DNA of 64,000 nucleotides, from positions 124,001-188,000 of the forward strand of contig CABULH010000006.1 in NCBI GenBank assembly GCA_902492455.1, written 5' to 3'. A program made the position numbers and the translations under genes. Source of the DNA: an uncultured Oscillospiraceae bacterium. GTDB taxonomy: Bacteria > Bacillota > Clostridia > Oscillospirales > Acutalibacteraceae. The notes beneath the pieces are model-generated. The model had not been told where the DNA came from, ran no database searches, and was given only the letters and a program-made list of their open reading frames with translations. Positions 53,442 through 62,499 of the stretch are shown here, one piece after another; the first letter of the stretch is position 1; every line of letters begins with the position of its first letter.

Positions 53442-56330
53442 TTATTCCAAACCGAATTCCTCGCGCTTGGACGCAATTTCCTCGTTGATGCTGATGGCGT
53501 ATTCCTTAAGCACCTCCTGCGGATCGTTGCCGTAGGAAAGTACGTTACGCAGGGCATTATCCACGTTTCGGGCAACGTAGTAGCTGCCGGGAACTTCCGG
53601 CAGCCCCTGTACCTGCTCCCACTGCGCGAACAGCTTGTTCCGTTCCGCGGTGGTCCAGGGCAGGTTCTTCATCGCATTCATATTGGCGGAGGCATGACGC
53701 GCCGCCACGCCCATTTGGTTTTCCAACTGCCGGCCGTATTCCGTCTGAGTATCCTCGTCCGTCCACCAGCGCAGGAACTCCCACGCTTCCTCCTGTTTAT
53801 CGGAGGTGGCCAGCATCATGGCACAGGAACCGCCCGCCAGAGCGGTATGACTGATAGAGCCGTCCGCCTGCTCGGTGCCTGGGATCATCTGGAAATCCCA
53901 CAAACCTTTGAGTTCCGGCGCTAGCACCGAAATGCGATTGAAGAAGCTGTAATCCGCAATCACAATCGGCATCTCGCCGGTGCGAAAGCGGTTGGCAGCG
54001 TCATAATCCAGGGGCAGTTCATAGCTGGTGTAGAGATTGGTCCAGTTCTTAAACTGCGTCAGTGCCAGCTGGCTGCCCAGTTCACTGCGGGATTTATCAT
54101 CGTTGTACAAAGTACCGCCGTTCTGCAGAATCTGGGTAGCCAAATAACTCATATCGCCGGGAATACCTACGGTCATGTACTTTTTCTGCAGATCGCCCAC
54201 CACTGTGTACAGATCTTCCCAGGTTTCCGGCGGCTCGAGTCCCAATTCCTCCAAGATATCGGTGCGGTAGAACATCATCGGGAAGGTCTGAGTTTCAGCC
54301 AGTCCGTAATAGCCGCCCTGGTATTCAAACGGCACCATTGCGCTTTGCATAAACCGCCCGACGACCTCCTCAAAGCCCGAAAACCGGCTCAGATCCACCG
54401 CGGCGCCGCGGGACGCGTAGTTAACCGGCTCGGAGTTGCCCAAGGATACGGCCACATCCGGCCCCTGACCGGAAACGGTAGCCATCAGCAGGGATGACAC
54501 CGTGGTTGACGCGGCTGTGGAGACCGCGTTGCTGATCTTGACATTGACCTGGATACCGGTTTGAGGCGTGAAGCGGCTGTCCGCCAGCCGTTTGAGAATG
54601 GTCGCCTGATCGCGGCCGTTATTGACCCAGACATCAATGCTGGTCTTCCCTTCGGCAGTGCCGCCAAGAAGTGAGTAATCCGCCGTATAAGATCCAATGA
54701 AGGCCTGCACCTCAAAGGACAGCTTTTCCCAGAAACTGGCGTCCACATCGGTTACCTCCTGCACATCGGTCCCCTCTGCGGGAGCCGATAACGTGAAGTA
54801 ATCGATTTCCAGAGGCTGGGAGGAAAGCTCAAACACCCAAGAAGCCATGCTGCTGACATTGGTTTTAAAACTATCCAGCCGCGATGGAATGGTGATGGGT
54901 TTTTCGATAAAGGATTCCAGCTGCAGCTGCAGATTGTCCAGCGCGGTATTCATGCTCCCTTTTTGGCCACTGATCTCCGCTATGCCGGAGGAAATCGCTT
55001 TTAGCTCCTCCATCTGAATCCGGAAGGTCTCCATCACCTCCGGCAGCACCTTATCAATGCGGTAGTTACGCAGCGGATCGGGAGAGGTGCTGGTAAGCAT
55101 GATGATATTGCGGTAGGCTTCATTCAGCGCCGCCACGCTGGCCTCTGCCCGGGCAAATATATCTGCCGCACGTCCTGCGGCGGTCTCCAGACGAATGGTG
55201 TTTTCTCCAGCCTTTAAATAAAATTTGTAAGCGTTCCCTTCTTCATCGGCCAGCACCCGGCCCTGCCATCCGCCGTCATAGGCGAATTCCAGTCCTGCCG
55301 CTGCCTCAAAAGGGATTTCCCCATTGATATATAAGGTGCGGGTGGTAAACATACCGGATACCAGATTCTGCCGGAACTTGATTCCCAGGGAATAAAAGCC
55401 TTCCGCTGGCACATCCACCGTCCATTCAATCCATGAGCCGGCAGTAGACCAGTTGCTGCCGCCGATAGTGTTCAACCGCATCAAAGTCGGGTGGCTCGGT
55501 ACGGTAGCCGGTGAAGTGCGGTCGGTCATAGGCAGCAGCCAGGGGGCTGATTTAAAACTGGCGGACTCCCCTTGGACAGTAATCGTTTCGCCGGTATAAT
55601 CCGTTCCGCTGTGGTCCGCAAGATAATCGGCATAGGTGACACCGGTAATATCCCGGGCCAAACCAATGGTGAGGGAACGGACCGTCATATCTCCCCGCAC
55701 GCCGGTCAAACGGATGGTGTTTTCCCCTGCCTTGAGAGCGATGTAATACGGCTCTACCCGCTGGCTGTCGATGTTGCGTATATATTGAGAGGTGAAGACT
55801 GTCTCCGCGATCTGTGACGGAGCCAGCTGGTTGCCGGAGGAATCGGTCCGAAAGCCGTCGCCGTCCATATCCTCCGGATCGTTTTTCCAGATGCGCTGAA
55901 ATGCGACCGCTCCAGCCTGCTCAAAAGGCACCTCACCGTTGATGAGCAACCGGCGCTCGATCTCTTCTACGTCGTTCCCCTCAGCACGGTATTCCAGCTG
56001 CAGCTGATAGAGAGCGTCCTTGGGCACGGTTACCTTCCATTCGATAAATCCGTCCACATCGATCAGAACGCCGCCATCCTGCTGCTCTGCTCCCTGAGAA
56101 ACCTCCGCCTGTTGGGCTGAGAGCGTCTGGCTGTCGGCCGCCTTGGGCCATGGATGCGCCTGGAGATACGCGGTATAGGATCCGTTTTCGGCCACGGAAA
56201 CGGATCTATCATCCGAACGGACAGCATCTCCAGCGGCGGCGCAGGGCAGTATGCCGGCAGCCGTTGTCAGCATAAGCGACGCGGTCACCAGCCAGCCTGT
56301 CAGCCGTCTTATCCAAGTTCTCACCGACAT
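53442..56330 (-). CDS. Giant solute-binding protein with N-terminal beta-sandwich domains
   Basis: A 962-residue paralogue of 21988-24984 with the same plan. The signal peptide (about 1-33, ending CAAAGD) has no clear lipobox. Two beta-sandwich domains follow (about 40-225 and 245-380, with YTGETITVQGESASF), then a helical linker (about 380-540) and a family-1 solute-binding domain (about 555-940, with VSGQGPDVAVSLG, WEDLYTVVGDLQKKY and AWEFLRWW). The N-terminal modules probably bind a polymer while the C-terminal domain feeds the permeases. AAGGAG is only 3 nt before the ATG; the GTG two codons later (56324) has 9-nt spacing and may be the true start. No membrane anchor is evident. Confidence 0.82.
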   Translation of the reverse strand: MSVRTWIRRLTGWLVTASLMLTTAAGILPCAAAGDAVRSDDRSVSVAENGSYTAYLQAHPWPKAADSQTLSAQQAEVSQGAEQQDGGVLIDVDGFIEWKVTVPKDALYQLQLEYRAEGNDVEEIERRLLINGEVPFEQAGAVAFQRIWKNDPEDMDGDGFRTDSSGNQLAPSQIAETVFTSQYIRNIDSQRVEPYYIALKAGENTIRLTGVRGDMTVRSLTIGLARDITGVTYADYLADHSGTDYTGETITVQGESASFKSAPWLLPMTDRTSPATVPSHPTLMRLNTIGGSNWSTAGSWIEWTVDVPAEGFYSLGIKFRQNLVSGMFTTRTLYINGEIPFEAAAGLEFAYDGGWQGRVLADEEGNAYKFYLKAGENTIRLETAAGRAADIFARAEASVAALNEAYRNIIMLTSTSPDPLRNYRIDKVLPEVMETFRIQMEELKAISSGIAEISGQKGSMNTALDNLQLQLESFIEKPITIPSRLDSFKTNVSSMASWVFELSSQPLEIDYFTLSAPAEGTDVQEVTDVDASFWEKLSFEVQAFIGSYTADYSLLGGTAEGKTSIDVWVNNGRDQATILKRLADSRFTPQTGIQVNVKISNAVSTAASTTVSSLLMATVSGQGPDVAVSLGNSEPVNYASRGAAVDLSRFSGFEEVVGRFMQSAMVPFEYQGGYYGLAETQTFPMMFYRTDILEELGLEPPETWEDLYTVVGDLQKKYMTVGIPGDMSYLATQILQNGGTLYNDDKSRSELGSQLALTQFKNWTNLYTSYELPLDYDAANRFRTGEMPIVIADYSFFNRISVLAPELKGLWDFQMIPGTEQADGSISHTALAGGSCAMMLATSDKQEEAWEFLRWWTDEDTQTEYGRQLENQMGVAARHASANMNAMKNLPWTTAERNKLFAQWEQVQGLPEVPGSYYVARNVDNALRNVLSYGNDPQEVLKEYAISINEEIASKREEFGLE

Positions 56331-56475
56331 CCACTCCTTACATGATGAGATTATAGCCGCAGTAGACTGCGACGTTGGTTAATTGATGCATTTAAAGGAA
56401 TTTCATCTTCTATTTCCATTTGGGGAAAGCATTATTCTCCAAAAAGTATATTCGAAAGAATATCGGCCGGGATAA

Positions 56476-56505
56476 GATTGCCCTCCGGCAAGCCGGAGGG
56501 CAATC
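56476..56505 (-). other. Strong intergenic hairpin before giant binding-protein gene
   Basis: A 14-bp perfect inverted repeat (GATTGCCCTCCGGC, 2-base centre, reverse complement) about 50 nt after the stop of the anchored binding protein. It lies in the 226-bp gap (56331-56556) before the giant binding protein, which is otherwise empty as far as I can see. No T-run follows on the minus strand, so it probably protects or partly attenuates RNA. Confidence 0.6.
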
Positions 56506-56556
56506 CTGCTTTACCCCTGCCAGTTTCAAAAGTTTTTCACTGGGCTTCAATGATTT

Positions 56557-57525
56557 TTACGCCTGCGGGGGAGTCTGTTTTTTCTTCTTTTCACGGATGA
56601 TAAGCACCGCGACTACGACCGCCGCGCCGGCTACCACCACCGCGATTACAATGATAAGCGGCAGCGCGTTGAATCCGCCGTCGTCTGTTTTGTTATTGTT
56701 AACCGGATCCGCCTTGGTGGTTGCGGGTTTGCTGGAACTGCTATTGTTGGAGGTATCGCCAGGCTTGGAGGCATCAGATGCGGGATCACTGGATTCCGCG
56801 GGATTACTGGATTCCGCCGGGTCGGCGGGGGTGCTGCTGGGATCGTCAGGCTTGTTCGGTTCGCTGGGATCATCAGGGGTATCCGGTTTGCTGGAATCGT
56901 CAGGAGTGACCGGATCAGTAGGTGCGGGGGTACCGCTGCCTTCCACCAGTTCAAAATCGTCGATATACATGGTGCCGGTGCCGCGTCCGATATCCACGAT
57001 CACGTCATACTGCACCAGGCCAACCAAAGCCTTCGGCACGGTAATAGAAACCTTGGTCCAGTCATAAGTCCCCACCTCGATGCTTTCCCGCAAATCGTAG
57101 CCGTTGCCGTCCGCTCCCTTGCGGTTGACGCCGATTCTGATGCCATCGGCATCAGACGGGGTAACCCCTTCCATTTTCACCCAAAACGAGAACGTGTATT
57201 CCTTAGCAAATGGGAAACGCTTGTCGGCCGCCAGATGATACTGGTAAACCGCCTGATTATTCTTCGTGGTCAGGTCGATCTTCAGCGAGTTTTTGCCGCT
57301 GTGCACAACGTCGTTGGAAACCGAGGCGTGCTTTTCACCTTCGGCGGGATTACCCGGCCATACATCCCAGAAAGTGGTGGTACCGTCTTCATTGAGATCT
57401 TCGAGGCTCGGATTCTTGAGCAGCGTGTCATACTCTTTATCCTCCGCGTTTGCGGTGAGTATCGAGCAGGACAGAGAAGCCGTGACCAGCAACGCCGACA
57501 CGCAGGCCATCCATTTTTTCAGCAT
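56557..57525 (-). CDS. Membrane-anchored carbohydrate-binding protein
   Basis: A 322-residue surface protein: signal peptide (1-27, ending ANAED), one CBM4/9-like beta-sandwich (about 35-195, with NPSLEDLNEDG, SFWVKMEGV and MYIDDFELVEG), a long Pro/Ser/Asp/Thr linker (about 198-280, made of repeated DP/KP units) and a C-terminal membrane helix (about 287-311) with an EKKKKQ tail. The linker would hold the binding module away from the membrane to capture glycan. The module resembles the four in the gene upstream. GGAAAGG precedes the ATG. It is 41 nt after that gene. Confidence 0.78.
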   Translation of the reverse strand: MLKKWMACVSALLVTASLSCSILTANAEDKEYDTLLKNPSLEDLNEDGTTTFWDVWPGNPAEGEKHASVSNDVVHSGKNSLKIDLTTKNNQAVYQYHLAADKRFPFAKEYTFSFWVKMEGVTPSDADGIRIGVNRKGADGNGYDLRESIEVGTYDWTKVSITVPKALVGLVQYDVIVDIGRGTGTMYIDDFELVEGSGTPAPTDPVTPDDSSKPDTPDDPSEPNKPDDPSSTPADPAESSNPAESSDPASDASKPGDTSNNSSSSKPATTKADPVNNNKTDDGGFNALPLIIVIAVVVAGAAVVVAVLIIREKKKKQTPPQA

Positions 57526-57566
57526 GAAACCCTTTCCTTTCTACTGTCTGTGTTGTATTTCTGAAA

Positions 57567-59795
57567 TCATTTCCGTTTCCGGATGATCACCAGGGCCGCA
57601 GCGCTGGTAACGGATGCCAAAACAGCCAGGGCCGGGAACGCCACGCCGGTGGGCACACTGCCGCCGCCTTCCCCATCATCGCCTTCTCCGCCGTTTTCAG
57701 TATCCGACGCCACCGCAGTGCGCAGCTGCAGGTCATCCACCAGCACTGTTCCGGAGCCGGAAGCCGCATTAACCGAAACGATGATCTCGCTGACTTCGTC
57801 GGTGACAGCGGGAGCTACCACCTTGAGCTGCACCCAGCCGTTGGACGTTCCGGTGACAGCCGTGCTGACAACCGCTTCGCCCACCAGGTCATCGCCGTTT
57901 TTGCGCTCCACTTTCAGGCTGACACCCTCGCCGGTGACACTGCTGGCTTTTACCCAAGCGGAAAAAGTCATGCTCTGCTTGAGGTCATAGCTGAGTACGC
58001 CCCAGCCGCTGCTCTGGAACAGGGTGTAAGCATCGGTACCCAGCGCCAGTTCCAGGGAGCTGGTGCCGTTATGTACATCCTCATGATTGAATTTACCCTT
58101 CGGCCATTCCGGAGAAAGGGCCCAGCCGGAAGCCTCGGTGTCGTTGTTGGTCTTATCGAGACCGCCGTTGTTGAGCAGATTCATATCCTTTTCATCCGCG
58201 GTGGTCAGATGAAAATCATCAAAATACGCAGTGCCAGTACCGCCCTCCGGGAAGTTGGCCTTCACCACCAGGGAATAACAGCCCTCTGTCGCAGGGATAT
58301 CCACAGTGACCTTCTTCCAATCGCTGGTACCGTTAAGGGCCTCGCTGAACACATTGGCATTGGTGACATTGAAGTCCGCATCCATACAGGTACGCTCCAC
58401 GCCGACGGTCAAGCCGTCGCCGGTCACATTCTCCATTTTCACCCAGAAGCTGAGCTTCATCGCTTTGCTCAGATCCACCGAGATCTCGCCCTTGAGATTG
58501 CTCCACATCCCCGGCGCATTGCCGTCGAGCACGACCTTAACCGATTTGGCTCCGGAATGGGAGTCGGAAGTGGTGATGGAAGCGCCGTTTACAACGCCCC
58601 AGTCAGCGTCATTGTTTTCGAAACCGTTGTTGGTCAGGATATTCTGCCCTTTGGCATCGGTGATGGATACGCCCGGCTTCTTATCTTCCGGAATCTCCTC
58701 TTCTTCGCCGCTCTGGCCGCCGACCTTCAGCTCCACATCGTCGATCAGCAGGGTGCCGGCCCCCTTGTCGATTTCCACCTTGATGATCCATTCGGTCAGA
58801 TCCATCTGGCTCGCCGGGATATCCAGTTTCAGCTGAGTCCAGCCGTCGGAGGAACCGGTGATCATGTCGCTGAAATAGTTGTCATTAGCCGTGTCGCCAA
58901 CCTTACGTTCCAGGCCAAACTTGAAGCCGCCGGTAACATCGGTGTATTTGACCCACATCGTCAGCGTCGCGGCCGATTTAAGATCAAACTCAGAGCCGTT
59001 GATTCCGCCCTCATACAGCGCATAGTTGGTGGTATCGCCCAGCTGCACCTTAATGGCGCGGCTGCCGCCGTGTACTTCCTCGGCAGCTGTGGTGATGAAG
59101 GAGCCCTGATCCCAGCCAGGCCACAGGCCCCAGTTACCCGCTTCTATATCGCTTCCCTCTTCAAAACCGGGATTTCTCGCATAGTTTTTGGTAGGATCCG
59201 CTTCGGGCGGCAGCGGCGCTTCGCCGTTCAGCACCACATCGTCGATCAACAGGGTACCGGCGCCCTTACCAATCTCCACCTTAATGTTGATATTGGCAAT
59301 GGCTTCCTCAGCCGCCGGGATATCCAGCTTCAGCTGGGTCCAGCCGTCGGAGGAGCCGGTGATGGTCTCACCCCATACATGAGCGTCGGCGTTGGTTTCC
59401 TTTGTTTTGCGTTCCAAACCGATCTTAAAGCCCTCGCCGGTGATACCGGTGTATTTAACCCACATAGTCAGGGTCATAGCGCCGGATACGTTCATAGCCG
59501 CGCCGTCCCGACCGGCATACAGAGCATAATTCTGTTCCTCATTGAGCACTACCTTGATGGCGCGGCTGCCGCCGTGCAATTCCTCAGCAGCCTTGGTGAT
59601 AAAGGAGCCCTGATCCCAGCCGGGCCACAGACCCCAGCTGCCCGCTTCGGTATCACTGCCCTCTTCAAAGCCGGGGTTGGGAGCATAGTTGACTTCCTCC
59701 TCCGCGTTTACGGCGAGACCGGATACCGCGATGGACATGGTGACACAGGCTGCAGCAGTTATGGACAGGATACGGCGAAACAGATTTTTTTTCAT
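57567..59795 (-). CDS. Surface protein with four carbohydrate-binding-like modules
   Basis: A 742-residue protein: signal peptide (1-31), then four CBM4/9-like repeats at about 36-192, 204-358, 386-531 and 539-694. Each starts with an N-x-GFE-like turn and ends with a DD.L strand. Repeats 1 and 2 are nearly the same (both PGFEEGSD, WGLWPGWDQGSFIT, GGSRAIKV), so they arose by recent duplication. The C-terminus has an acidic linker, VPTG, a hydrophobic stretch and RKRK. This looks like a membrane anchor or a relaxed sortase signal. No catalytic domain. It should concentrate polysaccharide at the cell surface. The ATG at 59795 has AAGGAG 9 nt upstream; earlier in-frame starts lack one. Confidence 0.8.
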   Translation of the reverse strand: MKKNLFRRILSITAAACVTMSIAVSGLAVNAEEEVNYAPNPGFEEGSDTEAGSWGLWPGWDQGSFITKAAEELHGGSRAIKVVLNEEQNYALYAGRDGAAMNVSGAMTLTMWVKYTGITGEGFKIGLERKTKETNADAHVWGETITGSSDGWTQLKLDIPAAEEAIANINIKVEIGKGAGTLLIDDVVLNGEAPLPPEADPTKNYARNPGFEEGSDIEAGNWGLWPGWDQGSFITTAAEEVHGGSRAIKVQLGDTTNYALYEGGINGSEFDLKSAATLTMWVKYTDVTGGFKFGLERKVGDTANDNYFSDMITGSSDGWTQLKLDIPASQMDLTEWIIKVEIDKGAGTLLIDDVELKVGGQSGEEEEIPEDKKPGVSITDAKGQNILTNNGFENNDADWGVVNGASITTSDSHSGAKSVKVVLDGNAPGMWSNLKGEISVDLSKAMKLSFWVKMENVTGDGLTVGVERTCMDADFNVTNANVFSEALNGTSDWKKVTVDIPATEGCYSLVVKANFPEGGTGTAYFDDFHLTTADEKDMNLLNNGGLDKTNNDTEASGWALSPEWPKGKFNHEDVHNGTSSLELALGTDAYTLFQSSGWGVLSYDLKQSMTFSAWVKASSVTGEGVSLKVERKNGDDLVGEAVVSTAVTGTSNGWVQLKVVAPAVTDEVSEIIVSVNAASGSGTVLVDDLQLRTAVASDTENGGEGDDGEGGGSVPTGVAFPALAVLASVTSAAALVIIRKRK
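58722..59690 (-). repeat. Tandem duplication of a CBM-encoding unit
   Basis: Codons for modules 1 (59220-59690) and 2 (58722-59186) form a direct repeat with a period of 168 codons (504 bp) and high similarity at DNA level, including the start of each unit and the GGxGTLLIDD end. This can recombine and change module number. Modules 3 and 4 (downstream) are much more diverged. Confidence 0.7.
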
Positions 59796-59831
59796 AACGA
59801 CAACTCCTTCCATGCTTTTGTGCAATTCCTT

Positions 59832-59864
59832 TCGGGAAGCAAGGCGGCTCGTCTTGCTTCCCGA
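59832..59864 (-). other. Strong intergenic hairpin after binding-protein gene
   Basis: A perfect 12-bp stem (TCGGGAAGCAAG / CTTGCTTCCCGA) with a 9-nt loop, 14 nt after the stop of the lipoprotein binding-protein gene at 59878-61284 and before the four-module surface protein. Like the hairpin at 25032-25065, it sits directly after a canonical binding-protein gene and lacks a good T-run. Confidence 0.6.
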
Positions 59865-59877
59865 TCAGCCCTTTTCC

Positions 59878-61284
59878 TTAATCCAGGGTGATGGGGGTCC
59901 ACAGCACTTCCAGTGCGGATTCGATGATGGGCTTTTTCTCCGCCAAGTATGTGGCGGGAGACTTTCCTTCCCGCAGGCCATAATCCGACCACAGCAGTTC
60001 GTCGATGAACACCTTATAGCCATAGTAGGAGGTATTTACGCGGGAATCCAGCATAATCTGGATCATTTCCAGGTTCTCGGACATATCTACCTGGGATTCA
60101 TAGACGCTTTCCACTGTCTGAGGTTCCCGGGGCGTATTGATCGCCGTTACCAGCGCCGCCACCTTGTCGGGATCCTGGCAGCCTGCCACCACACCCCAGA
60201 AATCGAACGCCGGATAGTCTCCGATATAGTCGCCGTCAGAATCCGGTCCGATAGGGAAAGGAATCATGCCGATCTTATCATCCATATCTTTATTGAAGGA
60301 CATATCGCCGCGGTCGCCGGCAAAAATCGCCACACGGCCTGCCTTAAATTCATCTTCGCCGCCGGTCCAGGAATCGAACACGCCGGTGATGCCCAGGCAT
60401 TTATCGTCCCACGCCATCTTATAAGCGAGTTCCAGCGCCGCCAGACCGTTGGGCGCGTCCAGATCGAACAGCACTTTATCGCCTTCACGCTTGACAAAGC
60501 CATTTCCGTTGGAGGTTACCAAGCCGTCGATGAGGAAGGAACCGGGCTGCGCCCGAGAAGCAACACCCATGATATCCGCGTTGCCGTCACCGTCCTTGTC
60601 GATGGTGCCGGCCTTGGCTACTTCCACAAACTTCTCCCAGGTCCACTCCTTGTTGCGGACCAGCTCAAACAGGTCGTATCCCTTCAGGCTTTCCTCTTCT
60701 CGGAACAGCCGCTCGTTGAAATACATGACGTATTTCGGCAGGGTCAGATTTTTGTCCTTAGTAGCGTAGCATTTTCCATTGTACACGAAGTTTTTGGAAA
60801 TCTCCGGATCCCATGGGCTGTTGGGATCTTTGCCGTAGACATCCATGATATCGTCCAGCGGCTCAAGCATATCGTTGATGATCCAGGTGGGATAGGAATA
60901 GGTCATGTCGCCCACAATCGCATCGGCGATAACTTCGCCGGAGGCGAAGGCGTTGAGGAACCCATTGCGGAAATAGTCGAAATCTTCCTCGGTAAGAATC
61001 TCGATGGTGCAATTAAAGTCCTTCTCCAGCTGATCCCAATAAGCGCAGTTGTCCTCATACTTGGGATCCTCCTTGGCAGCCTCATTGAGACGGGGATCCA
61101 CCTGGTAGGACGCCCAGATTTTTACCGTGCGGCCTTCAAAATTGATTCCCTTCGGGTTGGTGGTAGCGGCCGATGAAGTATTTCCGCCGCTGCTCTGGCT
61201 GGCATCCGGTTTTTCGCTGCATCCGGACGCCAGGGCCGCCGTCATCAGGACCGCCGCGCCAAGGCTTAAAACGCGTTTGAACAT
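59878..61284 (-). CDS. Extracellular solute-binding lipoprotein (family 1, sugar)
   Basis: A 468-residue lipoprotein with lipobox LASGC (Cys22), a Ser/Thr linker and a family-1 sugar-binding fold (INFEGRTVKIWASY, ASGEVIADAIVGDM, WTWEKFVEVAK). An inserted DKDGDGNADI loop looks like a single EF-hand-type calcium site, as in several family-1 binding proteins; it is not a paired dockerin. AAGGAGG precedes the ATG. It follows the Gfo/Idh gene by 53 nt. It should serve one of the two permease pairs of the region 3 cassette and is the counterpart of 25111-26607. Confidence 0.9.
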   Translation of the reverse strand: MFKRVLSLGAAVLMTAALASGCSEKPDASQSSGGNTSSAATTNPKGINFEGRTVKIWASYQVDPRLNEAAKEDPKYEDNCAYWDQLEKDFNCTIEILTEEDFDYFRNGFLNAFASGEVIADAIVGDMTYSYPTWIINDMLEPLDDIMDVYGKDPNSPWDPEISKNFVYNGKCYATKDKNLTLPKYVMYFNERLFREEESLKGYDLFELVRNKEWTWEKFVEVAKAGTIDKDGDGNADIMGVASRAQPGSFLIDGLVTSNGNGFVKREGDKVLFDLDAPNGLAALELAYKMAWDDKCLGITGVFDSWTGGEDEFKAGRVAIFAGDRGDMSFNKDMDDKIGMIPFPIGPDSDGDYIGDYPAFDFWGVVAGCQDPDKVAALVTAINTPREPQTVESVYESQVDMSENLEMIQIMLDSRVNTSYYGYKVFIDELLWSDYGLREGKSPATYLAEKKPIIESALEVLWTPITLD

Positions 61285-61337
61285 GCTTTGCTTCCTCCTT
61301 ATCTGTTTATTATCGTGTTATCTGCTTCCCGGCTTGA

Positions 61338-62426
61338 TCAACCGAGATATACCGGCTTCTTGGTTTTGGAGGACTCATAAATAGCCTCCAGAATACGGGT
61401 GACGACCAGCGCTTCTTCCGGTTTTACCAGCACCTCGCCGTCGGTGCGCAGACAATTGATCCAATAGGCAGCCTCGCGGTCGTTGTCCAAATCGCTGTCG
61501 GTAGAATCATAGAAGGCAACCCCGCCCATATTCAGCTCGATTTTCTTTTCGTACAGGCGGCTGCGCTCCTCGCCGTTGATAGTTAATCCGTCCCGCATAT
61601 CGGCGCCGGCCTTGGTGCCGCACAGGGTGGTGCGGGCTTCTCCCACATCGCGTATATTCAGCGCCCAACTAGATTCCAAGGAAATAGTCGCGCCGTTTTC
61701 CATTGTCACAAATCCAAAAGCGGAGTCTTCCACCGTAAATTTCTCCGGATCCCACGGCCCGAACGCATTCGCCGCATCTTTGGTATCGGCCAGCTTATGA
61801 TACGTGTTGCCCACTACATACAGGGGTTTGTAATTGTTCATCATCCACAGGGTCAGGTCCAACGCGTGGGTGCCGATATCGATCAGGGGACCGCCGCCCT
61901 GTTCCTCTTCATTCAGGAACACACCCCAGTTTGGCACCGCACGCCGGCGCACCGCATGCGCTTTGGCAAAATAAATCTCCCCCAGCTCTCCGTCCTCGCA
62001 CAGCTGATGCAGGTACTGGGTTTCCTTTCGGAAGCGGTTCTGATAACCGATGGTCAGTTTCTTACCGGTACGTTTGGCGGCTTCGCACATTGCCGCCGCC
62101 TCAGCCGAGGTTTTCGCCATTGGCTTCTCACACATGACGTTTTTGCCGGCTTCCAAGGCGTCGATGGTGATAAAGGAGTGGGAGCGGTTGGGGGTGCACA
62201 CATGCACCGCATCCACGTCCGCTTCCTTCGCCAGCATCTCTTTATAGTCGGTGTATACCCGGGCATCAGGGGTGCCGAAGTCCTTCCGCGCCTTCTCTGC
62301 CCTCTCAGGGATGATGTCGCAGAATGCGACCATTTCCACTCCCGGCAGACGCTTGAGACTGGGCATATGTTTTCCATTGGCAATACCGCCGCAGCCCACA
62401 ACGGCGATGCGAATGATCTTTTCCAT
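61338..62426 (-). CDS. Gfo/Idh/MocA family oxidoreductase
   Basis: A 362-residue NAD(P)-dependent sugar/polyol dehydrogenase family protein. It has a Rossmann fingerprint VVGCGGIANGKH near the N-terminus, the conserved MCEKPMA (EKP) motif (about 96-102) and a C-terminal substrate domain with GPLIDIGTHALDLTLW. Members oxidise or epimerise sugars, inositol or glycosides. It may process a sugar released by the neighbouring GH3 enzyme. The ATG at 62426 has AAAGGCGG upstream; the longer frame from 62483 overlaps the inverted repeat at 62474-62493. It lies between the AraC regulator and the binding-protein gene. Confidence 0.88.
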   Translation of the reverse strand: MEKIIRIAVVGCGGIANGKHMPSLKRLPGVEMVAFCDIIPERAEKARKDFGTPDARVYTDYKEMLAKEADVDAVHVCTPNRSHSFITIDALEAGKNVMCEKPMAKTSAEAAAMCEAAKRTGKKLTIGYQNRFRKETQYLHQLCEDGELGEIYFAKAHAVRRRAVPNWGVFLNEEEQGGGPLIDIGTHALDLTLWMMNNYKPLYVVGNTYHKLADTKDAANAFGPWDPEKFTVEDSAFGFVTMENGATISLESSWALNIRDVGEARTTLCGTKAGADMRDGLTINGEERSRLYEKKIELNMGGVAFYDSTDSDLDNDREAAYWINCLRTDGEVLVKPEEALVVTRILEAIYESSKTKKPVYLG

Positions 62427-62473
62427 AATGAAATCCGCCTTTCCATTCGTAACATTGACTAGAAGTTTTTCTC

Positions 62474-62493
62474 TATAATCCAATTTGATTATA
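62474..62493 (-). promoter_or_regulatory. Inverted repeat, candidate operator upstream of oxidoreductase
   Basis: TATAATC-6 nt-GATTATA, a perfect 7-bp dyad in the 73-bp gap between the AraC gene and the Gfo/Idh gene. One arm reads TATAAT on the minus strand and could be a -10 element, but I find no good -35 at the right distance. It may be a regulator site. Confidence 0.35.
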
Positions 62494-62499
62494 CCGAGA

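Noticed and set aside
53411..53575. N-terminal extension of the MalF-like permease
   Set aside because: It overlaps the giant binding-protein gene, and the strong ribosome binding site lies just before the ATG at 53410.
58071..59891. Long plus-strand open frame (606 codons) opposite the four-module protein
   Set aside because: Its internal repeats are only the antisense of the duplicated CBM units.
60570..60610. DKDGDGNADI in the binding protein as a dockerin
   Set aside because: Only one calcium-loop motif is present and it is inside the binding fold, not a terminal pair.
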